This document shows positions 34,249 to 43,437 of a stretch of DNA of 64,000 nucleotides, in pieces. A program made the position numbers and the translations under genes. Under the pieces are notes generated by a model. That model was not told the DNA's origin. It did not search any database and saw nothing but the letters and a program-made list of their open reading frames with translations. Each line of letters begins with the position of its first letter. Position 1 is the stretch's first letter. The stretch comes from Chloroflexota bacterium (GTDB lineage Bacteria; Chloroflexota; Anaerolineae; Anaerolineales; Anaerolineaceae): NCBI GenBank assembly GCA_009773005.1, contig WOUT01000007.1:1-64000 (forward strand). Reading direction: 5' to 3'.

Positions 34249-34619
34249 TCAGACGTCTGGCGTAACTTTGGACCTACCCATCAACGACATGCCTTCCAAC
34301 TCGCCAAAATGTTCCTTGAAGATGCGATAGAAGAGCAACTCTTCTTGGGGGTAAAAATGTTCATAGTCAGCAACATTTTGAACATACATTATTACCCGCC
34401 GAATAGAAGGTTCCACTGGATCAGAACACCCTTCCTTAATTAGATTCAGGGCTTGTTCGACTTTCCCATCTTCCAATCTGATAAGAACAGTACAATTTCT
34501 TTTTTTGCCAGAATCTGCCTGTTGAGGCGATGTAGGTCACTCGAAAATTACCAGAGGTATGGGATGATATTACGTTGTTACAGTCCACATCCCGAATGTG
34601 CAACAAGTATCAGTTTCAT
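34249..34619 (-). pseudogene. Frameshifted DarA-like gene (second member of a pair)
   Basis: The start MKLILVAHSG (ATG 34619, with GAGGAG upstream) matches DarA-like proteins but hits a stop after 13 codons. The next frame continues DVDCNNVISSHTSGNFRVTYIASTG, and the third continues KKRNCTVLIRLEDGKVEQAL...NVADYEHF. Two single-base insertions, in a GGG run and in a seven-A run (near 34505), would explain this. The gene occupies the same place as the intact short DarA-like gene at 11.7 kb, 2 nt after its partner. The loop that is STGGFLRSG in the intact copy is STGRFWQKK here, suggesting real decay and not only sequencing error. Confidence 0.8.
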
Positions 34620-34621
34620 GG

Positions 34622-34969
34622 CTAAAACTCCTCATGATGTTCGACTTTTAATGATAATACTCTAGCTTCACCCGCTGTAACACGAGCCAAGAATAACCCA
34701 GTCGATGTCATCATCCCGTCAATACTGATTACTGTATATTCGATTCGCTGTTTACAGGTTTGTTTCAAGGTTTGGATTAAGGTATTCCATCTCAGGTTGT
34801 TGAAAGGAATAATCAACTTTTTGTTTATCAGACCTAAAAAACCACCAGTACTTGGCAACTGGAAAATTGTAGTGGTGACGTCGTTTAATGCATCGCCGGC
34901 AATTATTGCGGCCTGCGCCTGGACAACTGCTACGATAAAGTTGGTGGTTGAGATGTCTGGAGAATTCAT
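34622..34969 (-). CDS. DarA-like (PF06153) protein, diverged
   Basis: A 115-residue DarA-type protein. FIVAVVQAQ, FQLPSTGGFLG, KQTCKQR and the C-terminal GEARVLSLKVEHHEEF follow the family pattern; compare VGGATVFSLEIEHFEEL in the 12.0 kb copy. The middle, INKKLIIPFNN, has lost the usual NTTLLIGV-type strand. ATG 34969 follows GGAGG. It lies 28 nt after the ATP-grasp gene and 2 nt before the frameshifted partner. Confidence 0.78.
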   Translation of the reverse strand: MNSPDISTTNFIVAVVQAQAAIIAGDALNDVTTTIFQLPSTGGFLGLINKKLIIPFNNLRWNTLIQTLKQTCKQRIEYTVISIDGMMTSTGLFLARVTAGEARVLSLKVEHHEEF

Positions 34970-34997
34970 TCATCCTCCTTTATTGCTTGCATCTGGA

Positions 34998-36044
34998 TCA
35001 ACGCGATTTTGTTAACATATTGAAAATAGAAGATGGCAAATGCTGCCTCATTTCGGAAGGAATAATCAGGTTAGATATTCCCTGTTCGATATTCCGAACG
35101 ATCCCGGCAAGAAAAATTGCATTGATGTATTGGGATGAATCTAACCCAACTCCGGAAGCGCAGACTTCAAACCATTTGTCGGGTATCATTGGTTGGCCAT
35201 TAATTTCAATGGCGAATAACTGACCATCAGCCATGATCACATCGCAACGAGAATAATCACGAACGCCAGCAATTTCAAATGCTCGCTCAGCAAGTTCGAT
35301 CAGCCTTTCTAGCAAGGTTTTATCGTCTACCGGGATGGCTTGGGTATGATGCTCCTCTTTATCCTTGGTGGTAATAATCCTGAGGCTTTTCTTTCGTTTT
35401 AGCGTGATCTCGGCAGGCATCAAAAGTTTGCGTTGACCATTTCCAATCATCGCCACGGTAAATTCTCGGAAATCAGAACAGTTGCCCAGGTATTTTTCAA
35501 TTAATACCTCTTCATAGGTTTCCAATAATTCCCTCAGTTTTGACTCTAGAGAAATCTGGTCGAACACTATTGAACTTTCGTCTAATCCACGGCTATTTCC
35601 TTCGCGGTCAGGTTTCAATATATAAGGATATTCAGTAGCTCCAAGCAGAGACTCCAACCCTGAAACCTGAATATCGTTTTTTTTGATTGTAAAAAACTGA
35701 GGCGTAGCAACTTTATGTGATTGCCACTTCTCTTTCAGGTCTGATTTCGAAAGTACAAGCTCTAGCGCCTCCGGGGTTGACCCAATATACGGAACTTGCA
35801 ACTCATACAAAATTTTATGGATGCTCTGTCGTTCATTAGATTCATCCAGAGCGTAATAATCAGCGCTAAAAACAATATCGGGTCGTTCTAACAGGAGAAT
35901 TCCGGGAATTTGTGGCTTGGCGTGGAGGGAATAATATATTCCAATCACACCGCCGCGATTCAACGCAGAAATCATCCCGTAAAATCGTTCTTCATCTTTC
36001 TTTATACAATCTATCTCAGGACAATGTAGAAGTAATGCCTTCAA
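34998..36044 (-). CDS. ATP-grasp ligase related to D-Ala-D-Ala ligase
   Basis: A 348-residue ATP-grasp enzyme. The N-terminal half (PDIVFSADYY, VPYIGSTPEALELVLSKSDLKEKW) and the ATP-grasp core (PYILKPDREGNSRGL, FREFTVAMIGNG, CDVIMADGQLFAIEINGQPM) match the D-Ala-D-Ala ligase superfamily, with E and N of EING as metal ligands. The usual EVNTxPG ending is altered, so the substrate is probably not D-alanine. It overlaps the opine dehydrogenase by 4 nt. A ligase joining amino acids or related carboxylates is likely. Confidence 0.8.
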   Translation of the reverse strand: MKALLLHCPEIDCIKKDEERFYGMISALNRGGVIGIYYSLHAKPQIPGILLLERPDIVFSADYYALDESNERQSIHKILYELQVPYIGSTPEALELVLSKSDLKEKWQSHKVATPQFFTIKKNDIQVSGLESLLGATEYPYILKPDREGNSRGLDESSIVFDQISLESKLRELLETYEEVLIEKYLGNCSDFREFTVAMIGNGQRKLLMPAEITLKRKKSLRIITTKDKEEHHTQAIPVDDKTLLERLIELAERAFEIAGVRDYSRCDVIMADGQLFAIEINGQPMIPDKWFEVCASGVGLDSSQYINAIFLAGIVRNIEQGISNLIIPSEMRQHLPSSIFNMLTKSR

Positions 36045-37159
36045 GATTTTATTCCGTCCATAACACCTTCGTTAACGTAATAGGTAAGTTCCCCAACGCT
36101 CAGATTGTCAATACCAAGTTTGTCAATCGTACGTCCGCGCCTCCAGTAATCAGTGCGATGAATAATCGATGCAAGGCGGACGATTGAATCCATTGCTCGC
36201 ACGGAGACGCCATACCGTTGACCCAAAGAAGCTATTGGAACCAGACTCATCGGTACATCTTCAAAAATGTAACGATGATTGAGGGTGGGGGGCGCTTTGA
36301 TGCCGTAGTAACCTGGTTGATTATGAATTGCTTCATGCAGGTCTTCGCCAGTGGTATCGTAGGCAAGTTTTAACCATTCCAACGCAGTCCGAGCCCGGAT
36401 TCCGAGTGATGATGCGACAGTCACGCGCTCTCGATCCAGCGCTTCCAATACACGAGCGACTGACGGGGTAACACCCTCGATATAAAATTGGTAGTCTCCA
36501 TGTGTGGATTCGATCCAGCCGGAATTTAAGATGGCCAAGGCAGGGTGGAAAATAGCGCCCATGTTATTCATTCCGGTTTGAAGTACGTTTCCCCCATCGA
36601 TGTATTGTGTGTATGCTTCATGGATTATGTCCAGGACCATGCGAGTGCGTTTAGCGGGGAGAGCAGCCAATGGCACGGCTTCTTTAATGCGGAAGATGCG
36701 CGCTTGTGCAGGACCATCAGAGCGTGAGGCATAGATAAATGTTTCAGCTTCTGACAGGGTCACATCTGCCAGACAATTCTCTTCTCTTAATATTTTTGCA
36801 AACTCAATCGCTCCGCAAGTCCGACCTGGGTGAAGAACAACGATCTGACCATCTTTCAGATGAGGCGCGCAGGCTTTAGCAACATCAGCATGTGCGGAGG
36901 ATGGAATGACCACCATGATCATTTCGGCTTTTTCAAGAGCTTCAGCCATATTGGATGTAACGAACGCCAATTTACAGAAACCTCTTGGTCCTCCTTCCTG
37001 GCTCTCCAGGTTAATTCCTCCCAGTTCTTTTATTGCAGCTATGCGTTCGGGTGTGCGATTAAACAAAGTGGTTGGAAAACCCATAAAAGCAAGATGTGCG
37101 GCCATCGCTTTTCCACCGTGACCAGCTCCGATAACTGTGTATTTCGTTTTTTTGGTCAT
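36041..37159 (-). CDS. Octopine/nopaline-type opine dehydrogenase
   Basis: A 372-residue NAD(P)-dependent enzyme. The Rossmann motif VIGAGHGGKAMAAHLA is at about 9-24. The C-terminal octopine-dehydrogenase domain contains NNMGAIFHPALAILNSGWIE with the catalytic His. The family reductively joins an amino acid to a keto acid, or runs this in reverse. It lies between the B12-binding protein (20 nt upstream) and the ATP-grasp ligase (overlap 4 nt). Opine dehydrogenases also build metallophores such as staphylopine, but no nicotianamine-synthase-like gene is present. Confidence 0.85.
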   Translation of the reverse strand: MTKKTKYTVIGAGHGGKAMAAHLAFMGFPTTLFNRTPERIAAIKELGGINLESQEGGPRGFCKLAFVTSNMAEALEKAEMIMVVIPSSAHADVAKACAPHLKDGQIVVLHPGRTCGAIEFAKILREENCLADVTLSEAETFIYASRSDGPAQARIFRIKEAVPLAALPAKRTRMVLDIIHEAYTQYIDGGNVLQTGMNNMGAIFHPALAILNSGWIESTHGDYQFYIEGVTPSVARVLEALDRERVTVASSLGIRARTALEWLKLAYDTTGEDLHEAIHNQPGYYGIKAPPTLNHRYIFEDVPMSLVPIASLGQRYGVSVRAMDSIVRLASIIHRTDYWRRGRTIDKLGIDNLSVGELTYYVNEGVMDGIKS

Positions 37160-37179
37160 TATATTTCTCCTTTTAATAC

Positions 37180-38808
37180 TTAGTTCAAATCCATTAACCG
37201 ATGCGATTCAGAAATGGGCTCGCCATTGTTGTTTACAGTCTCACAAGATCCGTTAATGATTCGAGTGACGACTTTACCTCTTGCGTATGGGTTATTGCGG
37301 AGTTGCGGCGCATCCAAAATGCCCAGCGCCACTACCTTGGTTAATATAACAGGATCGATAAAAGGATCCAGAACTTTCTTATCTGAAATGTTATGAATGG
37401 CTTGCAGGGTCTTCCCTGCTTCTTGAACTAGCTCATCAACCCGAGCTTTTATCTTGGGATCCGCAGTCATATCAGGCGCGCCGTGCAAGGAATTTTCAAT
37501 TGCCCGGCGGGCAACCTTGCTGGCTGTGATCACGTCATCTGCGGTAGCGGCATGGTCAGCTTCGGTATGTCCAACAATATGGATGATGTCTGGGCGCAGA
37601 GCCATCTGAAGGTAGATGCTTGTCGCCAGATGACCACGCGCCGCTTCCTGGTCGAGCGGATAACTGAGCAACCCCGTACGGGTTTGCTTCCAGATTCTAA
37701 AATCCGGACCACATAAAGGCATGATCAATTCAAGCACTGCCAGCATCTTCGCCAGGTCCATTGTGTCAGATAAACCTGGCGGGCTGTTGAACATCAACTG
37801 GGCAATGTAATCACGGACTCCGAATTGCTTGGCATTGTACGCTGAGAGGAATGCTGAAACCACAAATACGACATCGGATGCATCGCGCATGCCCCAGTGA
37901 TGGGGTTCATTCAACTCCACCGGGATATTTCGCTGACCATAAAATGACATTACTTTCTGATGCTCGCGGATAGAACCTTCAAGGTCCCACGGGCCACGCC
38001 CATCCATTTGGTTAAACCAGAAAAGCGGGATGGCGCTCCATGCGATGTTGATGGTTTCCATGTACATCTCAGCGAGAGGGAGGAAATCATCAGTGCCTGA
38101 GTAAGTGCGCAATAGAGGAAAATTCCCTTTTCGACTGGCGGTATACAGCGCTCGGTAATCATCTGCGCTTCTAACCGGAACACCACCTGCTCCCTTGCGG
38201 CGGGGGTCCTGGCGCTCGGGGTGGAAGAAATTCTCCTGGGCATCCTGATCTATTCCCAGAGAAATCACATCAAGCGCCTTGGTGTCAGCGATTTTTTCAA
38301 TTCCTTCGACTGTGGCTTCCATTGTTGGAAGTCCGAAGTGGTGCCGCAGGAGTGGATAAGGAGATTTCCACTGGATGCGGGCGACGGTCGTTTGCGGGTA
38401 AACATCGGTCTTGGACTCAAGATTTGATTCCCCCTTTAAGAAAACCAGCACCTCCTCGGGGGACTCGTCCCCATCGAAGACACGTTCGAAGAATCCAATA
38501 TTTTTTGCCCGTTCTGCAACAGGCGGTGTACCGCCAAACACGAAACGCATGCCCCGTTCCTGAAGATCGGTTGCTTCTTCGGCAAATTGTGCCAGAAGTC
38601 GCTCGCCGGTTTCCGGCGTCAACCGATAAGAGACACCTATCAGCTCGGCATCTTCCTGTAATGCTGCTTCCAATACCTTTTCAATTGATACGGCGGGGCC
38701 AAGGAAAACCGTCTGCCAGCCCGCAGATTCAGCCAGGCGTAAAAAATTTGTAATGCCTGCCACATGGACGCATTCACCCAAGGCGGCAGCGATGACGGTC
38801 TTTTTCAT
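37180..38808 (-). CDS. B12-binding protein with C-terminal mutase-like domain
   Basis: A 542-residue protein. Residues about 1-135 look like a cobalamin-binding Rossmann domain: MKKTVIAAALGECVHVAG...FLGPA...IGVSYR...FGGTPP. The cobalt-ligand motif DxHxxG reads CVHVAG, so His is kept but Asp is Cys. Residues about 170-540 look like a TIM-barrel resembling B12-dependent mutases (glutamate-mutase-like), which is impression only. If so, both domains are fused in one chain. ATG 38808 follows GGAGGG. It is first in an operon with opine dehydrogenase, ATP-grasp ligase and DarA-like genes. Confidence 0.7.
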   Translation of the reverse strand: MKKTVIAAALGECVHVAGITNFLRLAESAGWQTVFLGPAVSIEKVLEAALQEDAELIGVSYRLTPETGERLLAQFAEEATDLQERGMRFVFGGTPPVAERAKNIGFFERVFDGDESPEEVLVFLKGESNLESKTDVYPQTTVARIQWKSPYPLLRHHFGLPTMEATVEGIEKIADTKALDVISLGIDQDAQENFFHPERQDPRRKGAGGVPVRSADDYRALYTASRKGNFPLLRTYSGTDDFLPLAEMYMETINIAWSAIPLFWFNQMDGRGPWDLEGSIREHQKVMSFYGQRNIPVELNEPHHWGMRDASDVVFVVSAFLSAYNAKQFGVRDYIAQLMFNSPPGLSDTMDLAKMLAVLELIMPLCGPDFRIWKQTRTGLLSYPLDQEAARGHLATSIYLQMALRPDIIHIVGHTEADHAATADDVITASKVARRAIENSLHGAPDMTADPKIKARVDELVQEAGKTLQAIHNISDKKVLDPFIDPVILTKVVALGILDAPQLRNNPYARGKVVTRIINGSCETVNNNGEPISESHRLMDLN

Positions 38809-39584
38809 AATTACCCTCCAAATAGAAACCACTCAACAGGGAAAGGAGCGAAGCCTTACTCCTTGGAGTTACGAATTAATGTTTTTTCAACGCAGGTACA
38901 ATGGGAATACTAGGATGTAAAGGATAGTTGCCACTGTATAGGTGACCAACACGACCGGTAAACCGCGTTTGACCCTAAGTTTTGCGGTGATCGGAGTGTG
39001 TGTCTTCTCCGAGAGCGTTGTCACGATGATATTGGCAGTAGAACAAATAATTGTACCATTTTCTCCAAAACCTGTTCAGCAACAGGTCATCGCCAGGTGC
39101 AGGACCAGACTTCCGAGTTGCACTCGGCACCCAAGCCAGGATTCATTCTATTCATCTCTCTTCTGGCTTATGAAACTCCCTCGGCCGGCGAAGACCATTA
39201 ATCTATTGTGGAATTAAGTTGGCACTTCCTTCTATATAGCGGGATTTTGATAGGCGCGGCAGGACTGCATCGTTTTTTACGTTGAACGCTCGCACCGGCC
39301 ACCCCCACTCGCAGCGGTGATATTCTTTTGGAACTGGACGAATCTTCCAGGTAAACACAAAAACCCTGCGATTCGCGACCTCTCTCAGTTAGACCTAAGG
39401 AATATACAAAAACCCCAGACATCCGGGAATTTATATGTTCCCCCAAGGGGCTGTTGTATACATGGACGATAGAAAGGTGAGACGGCGCCTGGCTTTACGC
39501 TCCCGCCATTCTACATAAAGTCGATGAGTTGCACAGTAAATTCCATCTTATTTTGGGGATTTTCTGCGGGCTTGGGATAAACAA
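38809..39584. other. Long gap without a recognised gene
   Basis: About 780 nt upstream of the B12 operon hold short open frames on both strands that match nothing I know. Visible structure includes a 7-bp hairpin ACCTGTT / AACAGGT (39070-39087), CCGAG / CTCGG (39113-39127), and AAGGAG / CTCCTT (38840-38865) next to the B12 gene. A long leader of the B12 operon or a decayed gene are both possible. No convincing cobalamin riboswitch core was found. Confidence 0.4.
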
Positions 39585-39617
39585 GGAAGTTGGGCTGGCT
39601 TCTCGGGCCCAACTTCC
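39585..39617 (-). terminator. Hairpin after catalase
   Basis: Perfect 11-bp stem GGAAGTTGGGC (39585-39595) / GCCCAACTTCC (39607-39617), 36 nt after the katA stop. The tail is TTGTTTATCC, so it is a weak or partial intrinsic terminator. Confidence 0.65.
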
Positions 39618-39653
39618 CCAGTTTTCAGTTCGCTGGCGTGAATTCCCGCGGGC

Positions 39654-41114
39654 TTACTTAACTTTTTCCAGCGGGATACCGAGTTCCTCTGCGACACCCT
39701 TGCCATAGTCAGGGTCAGCCTTCAGGCAGTTCCCGATGTGGCGGATTTTAATGAATTCGGGTGAGTCGCCCATTGCCCGGGCTGTATTCTCGAACAGCGC
39801 CTGCTGCCGCGTCTTGTTCATCAGCCGGAAAAGTTTTCCTGGCTGGGTGTAATAATCGGAATCATCCTCGCGGAAGTTCCAGTTATCCGCTGCGCCGAAC
39901 AGGTCCAGCGAGGGTTCCTTGTACTCGGGCTGCTCCTGCCACTCGCCAAAGCTGTTCGGTTCGTAGCCGATGGTGGCGCCGTGATTGCCATCCACGCGCA
40001 TCTGACCATCCCGATGGGATGGGTTCGCCGGCGCGTTCTTGGGGCTGTTGACCGGGATTTGGTGATGGTTGACGCCCAGGCGGTAGCGGTGGGCATCGCC
40101 ATAGGAGAACAGGCGCCCCTGCAGCATCTTGTCCGGCGAGAATCCAATGCCAGGCACAATGGCGGCGGGGTTGAAGGCTGCCTGCTCCACATCCTGAAAA
40201 TAATTCTCCGGGTTTCGGTTCAACTCGAGCAAGCCCACCTCGATCAAAGGGAAATCCTTTTTGTACCATACCTTGGTCAGATCAAAGGGGTTGTAGGGCA
40301 TCTTTCTGGCCTGTTCTTCAGTCATCACCTGGATAAACATCATCCAGCGGGGAAATTCTCCCTTGGCAATGGTGTCAAACAGATCACGTTGATGGCTTTC
40401 GCGATCCTTGGCGACGATCGCTTCCGCTTCCTGGTCGGTCAGGTTTTTAATTCCTTGCCGGGTATGCAGGTGGAATTTGACCCAGACCCGCTCGTTCTTG
40501 GCATTGACCATGCTGAAGGTGTGACTGCCGAAACCGTGCATGTGGCGGTAGGAATAGGGAATGCCGCGTTCGCTCATGGTGATTGTGATCTGGTGCAGTG
40601 CTTCGGGGAGGGAAGTCCAGAAATCCCAGTTGTTTGTGGCAGAACGCAGATTGGTTTGCGGATCGCGTTTGACGGCGCGGTTGAGATCCGGGAACTTGTG
40701 CGGGTCGCGCAGGAAGAAGACAGGGGTATTGTTTCCCACCAGGTCCCAGTTGCCCTCTTCGGTGTAAAACTTCATGGCAAAGCCGCGGATGTCGCGTTCT
40801 GCATCAGCTGCGCCTCGTTCCCCCGCGACGGTCGAGAAACGTACGAACACTTCGGTTTCTTTGCCAATCTTGGAGAAAATCCTGGCTTTTGTGTACTTGG
40901 TGATGTCATGGGTGACGGTGAACTTGCCGAAAGCCCCCGATCCTTTGGCATGCATCCGGCGTTCCGGGATCACCTCTCGGTCGAAATGCGCCAGTTTTTC
41001 CAGATACCAAACATCCTGTAAAAGCATTGGGCCGCGCGGACCGGCGGTAATGGCATTTTGATTGTCGGGTACCGGGGCGCCCGCAGCAGTGGTCAGTTTT
41101 TTAAGCTTGTCCAT
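39654..41114 (-). CDS. katA: Heme catalase (monofunctional, clade 3 type)
   Basis: A 486-residue catalase that dismutates hydrogen peroxide. The distal His is in [10 protein letters not shown], Asn is in [12 protein letters not shown], and the heme-ligand Tyr is in [13 protein letters not shown]. Length fits the small-subunit class. ATG 41114 (MDKLKK) has AAAGGAG upstream; an in-frame start at 41159 adds an unlikely 15 residues. Upstream on the same strand lies a broken PerR/Fur gene. A long antisense frame at 39981-41021 is a shadow. Confidence 0.95.
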   Translation of the reverse strand: MDKLKKLTTAAGAPVPDNQNAITAGPRGPMLLQDVWYLEKLAHFDREVIPERRMHAKGSGAFGKFTVTHDITKYTKARIFSKIGKETEVFVRFSTVAGERGAADAERDIRGFAMKFYTEEGNWDLVGNNTPVFFLRDPHKFPDLNRAVKRDPQTNLRSATNNWDFWTSLPEALHQITITMSERGIPYSYRHMHGFGSHTFSMVNAKNERVWVKFHLHTRQGIKNLTDQEAEAIVAKDRESHQRDLFDTIAKGEFPRWMMFIQVMTEEQARKMPYNPFDLTKVWYKKDFPLIEVGLLELNRNPENYFQDVEQAAFNPAAIVPGIGFSPDKMLQGRLFSYGDAHRYRLGVNHHQIPVNSPKNAPANPSHRDGQMRVDGNHGATIGYEPNSFGEWQEQPEYKEPSLDLFGAADNWNFREDDSDYYTQPGKLFRLMNKTRQQALFENTARAMGDSPEFIKIRHIGNCLKADPDYGKGVAEELGIPLEKVK

Positions 41115-41353
41115 TGGAAGCTCCTTTTTTGTTTTGGAATGGTTGAGAGAATTGAACAATCGGGTCGATCTCGGGTGAAGAAGTGATCATCCTCCGTTTT
41201 ATCTGACCTCCTTTTGATAATTCTTGTTATTGGTTAATAACTATCCACTAGTAAATAAAAAAATAGGGCTCATTGGCTGCCTGGTTTGCAATCGGGGAAA
41301 AGCCCGTAGAACGTAAGATGGGGACGAAAGACCTGGTATCCTGAAGTTTGCAC

Positions 41354-41700
41354 TCATTTCATGATTGTGGAAAGATCGAGATTACAATCCACGATATCGT
41401 CGCGCTTCATACAACTCAAATGCGGATAAGGGCCCGTCCGGTTGCGGTCGCAGTGGCTGTCATCCCGTAGGTCGATCTCCAATGCCTGATTCATATCTTT
41501 GAGCAGGGCAGGGTTTTGTAAACCGTGGCCGGACTCATAGTGGGGAAGTGGATCTTGATTCTTGCATAGCGCTGAGCCGCCTGGGGTAACCTTCGCTCGC
41601 GGCGATCAGACGCACAAACTCGACCCGCTGGGGGCAGCGTAGCTATTAATTCATCGAATCGAACGTCAGGATCAGGCATGGGAGCAAGTGTCAGGAGCAT
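41354..41700 (-). pseudogene. Broken PerR/Fur-family regulator next to katA
   Basis: Three frames must be joined to read a Fur/PerR protein. RFDELIATLPPAG is followed by a frame switch with RLIAASEGYP, and then AQRYARIKIHFPTMSPATVYKTL in the first frame, which contains the DNA-recognition helix. A third frame then reads ALLKDMNQALEIDLRDDSHCD, PYPHLSC and DDIVDCNLDLSTIMK to a TGA at 41354. Part of the N-terminal helix (the TPQR region) is missing and one metal Cys of the CxxC pair is lost. PerR proteins repress katA in many bacteria, so katA may have lost this control. I joined the frames by eye. Confidence 0.8.
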
Positions 41701-41710
41701 CTACTTATTG

Positions 41711-41731
41711 ATACTTATTATCTATAAGTAT
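41711..41731. promoter_or_regulatory. Inverted repeat upstream of the broken PerR gene
   Basis: Perfect 8-5-8 palindrome with half-site ATACTTAT, and a further half-site TACTTATTG at 41702-41710. An AT-rich palindrome just before a Fur-family gene suggests its own operator. The match to a classical PerR box is only partial. Confidence 0.55.
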
Positions 41732-41844
41732 ACCCCCTTTGGGTGTGTACTGGACCAAATCACTGCTAAAAAACTTCCCGCTGAATAATAAACTTCATTT
41801 AAACGCATGAGTAACCCAGCCTCAGAAAGGGCTCCTTGTGATCG

Positions 41845-41873
41845 GATGAATTATTCATCTTTCGCAGTACAAT
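41845..41873 (+). promoter_or_regulatory. Palindrome and -10 box before the sensor kinase gene
   Basis: Perfect 6-3-6 palindrome GATGAA-TTA-TTCATC (41845-41859). A -10-like TACAAT lies at 41868-41873. The palindrome occupies the -35 position, so an activator or repressor site is plausible. Confidence 0.5.
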
Positions 41874-41889
41874 AAAATTGGAGTTTATT

Positions 41890-43437
41890 ATGAATACTGC
41901 GATTTCAAAAGCCGATCAGCTGTATTGGAATATCTTTGAAGCCGCAAGCGATGGGGTGCTAATCACTAATCTGGAGACTGGCAGGGTGCTGTTTGCAAAT
42001 CCCGCTGCAGCACAGATGCACGGATACGTGCGCGAGGCTTTTAATGGGTTGAGTCTGGAAAAAATAATCCATTCTAAAAGTCTGCCCTTTTTTACCGATT
42101 ATGCCCGACTGATTCAGCAGGGAGGTCTATTCGAGTTACAGGCGCAGCATGTACGGCAGGATGATTCGCTGTTAAGTGTCGAATGGCGCTCAGTGGCGTT
42201 CAAGTACAAGGGTTGCAACTGCTCGTTGGCGCTTCTGCGCGAAGTAAGCAAACGGGTTCAGGCTGAACTCCAGCGTCAGCATAAAGTGGGAGTACGCGCG
42301 CATGAACAAATCACACTGCTCGAAATTTCCCAGACCCTGGCTTCTACATTGGAACTACAGCCGGTACTGATCCTTAATCAATTGGGGTTACTCATTAAAT
42401 ATACTTACGCCGGTATTTTCACATTAAATAATTTAACCCTGGTTTCACTGGCAGTGTGCGGGAAAGCACTGCTGGAGAAGTCTGTGCCTTTCCACATCCA
42501 GTTGAACGGCAATGAGACTTTGGCTGTGCTGTTGAACGGACGCCGCCCTATCCGCATTGCGGATTTATGGAGTAATGAACCTTCTGCACAATTTTTGCGA
42601 ACCCTTCTGGAAAATGATTCCGCGGTTCTTCTGGAAGGCATAAAGTCTTGGATGTGGGTGCCGCTTGCGGTCAAAAATCGAATAATCGGTGGTATTGGAA
42701 TGGCTCACGGAAAACGCCATTATTTCACCCCGCGTCATGCTGATCTGGCGATGACCATCGCCAACCAGGTGGCGGTGACACTGGTCAACACAGAACTTCA
42801 TGAACATGCCCAAGCATTGGCTTTGCTGCAAGAACGTCAACGCCTGGCGCAAAATCTGCACGACGCTGTCAACCAGTCTCTTTTTTCCGCCGGACTGATT
42901 ACCGAAGTGTTGCCTCGCCTATGGGAGAGAGACCCGGTTGAGGCGCGCCTCTCGTTGGAGGTCTTGCGCCGTTTGACACGCGGCGCACAAGCCGAGATGC
43001 GCGCGCTGCTTGCCGAGCTGCGCCCAACCACCCTGATCGACACCGAATTGGGCGACTTGCTGCGCCTGCTGGGCAACGCTTTTACTGGGCGAACAAACGT
43101 CCCTGTGGACGTGAAGGTAAGCGGCAAAGGTAACCTGCCCGCTGAACCGCAGGTGGCTCTCTACCGCATTTGCCAGGAAGTGCTAAACAATATCGCCAAA
43201 CATGCCAAAGCCAGCCGGGTGGAAATCGACTTGCGTTATGCACCCGGAGAGTTGGAACTGCACATTCGCGACAATGGCTGTGGGTTTTGCACTTCCGATT
43301 TGATACTCCCCGGTCACTATGGGCTGTGTATGATGCGTGAGCGCGCCGAAGCGGTGGGCATCGTACTGACGATTTCCAGCAAGCCGGGTCAAGGGACTGA
43401 AATTACCATCCGCTGGGGAGAGCAGGAGGATTTATGA
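41890..43437 (+). CDS. PAS-GAF sensor histidine kinase, NarL-type
   Basis: A 515-residue cytoplasmic sensor kinase. An N-terminal PAS domain (about 8-115), a GAF domain (about 140-295), then the HisKA_3 dimerisation helix with the phospho-acceptor His in AQNLHDAVNQSLF (about 323). The HATPase domain contains NNIAKHAKAS and DNGCGF. No membrane helix is seen, so it senses something soluble. ATG 41890 follows TGGAG. It overlaps the response regulator gene by 4 nt, giving a classic two-component pair. Confidence 0.9.
   Translation: MNTAISKADQLYWNIFEAASDGVLITNLETGRVLFANPAAAQMHGYVREAFNGLSLEKIIHSKSLPFFTDYARLIQQGGLFELQAQHVRQDDSLLSVEWRSVAFKYKGCNCSLALLREVSKRVQAELQRQHKVGVRAHEQITLLEISQTLASTLELQPVLILNQLGLLIKYTYAGIFTLNNLTLVSLAVCGKALLEKSVPFHIQLNGNETLAVLLNGRRPIRIADLWSNEPSAQFLRTLLENDSAVLLEGIKSWMWVPLAVKNRIIGGIGMAHGKRHYFTPRHADLAMTIANQVAVTLVNTELHEHAQALALLQERQRLAQNLHDAVNQSLFSAGLITEVLPRLWERDPVEARLSLEVLRRLTRGAQAEMRALLAELRPTTLIDTELGDLLRLLGNAFTGRTNVPVDVKVSGKGNLPAEPQVALYRICQEVLNNIAKHAKASRVEIDLRYAPGELELHIRDNGCGFCTSDLILPGHYGLCMMRERAEAVGIVLTISSKPGQGTEITIRWGEQEDL

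Noticed and set aside
38942-39446. Short frames on both strands upstream of katA and the B12 operon
   Set aside because: None has a ribosome-binding site or recognisable motif.
38809-39584. Cobalamin riboswitch before the B12-binding protein
   Set aside because: GCCACTG occurs on the wrong strand and the B12-box consensus near AGCCAGG-AGACC was not found in the right order. Hairpins alone are not enough.
39981-41021. 346-codon frame opposite katA
   Set aside because: Antisense shadow of a GC-rich catalase gene; no recognisable protein.
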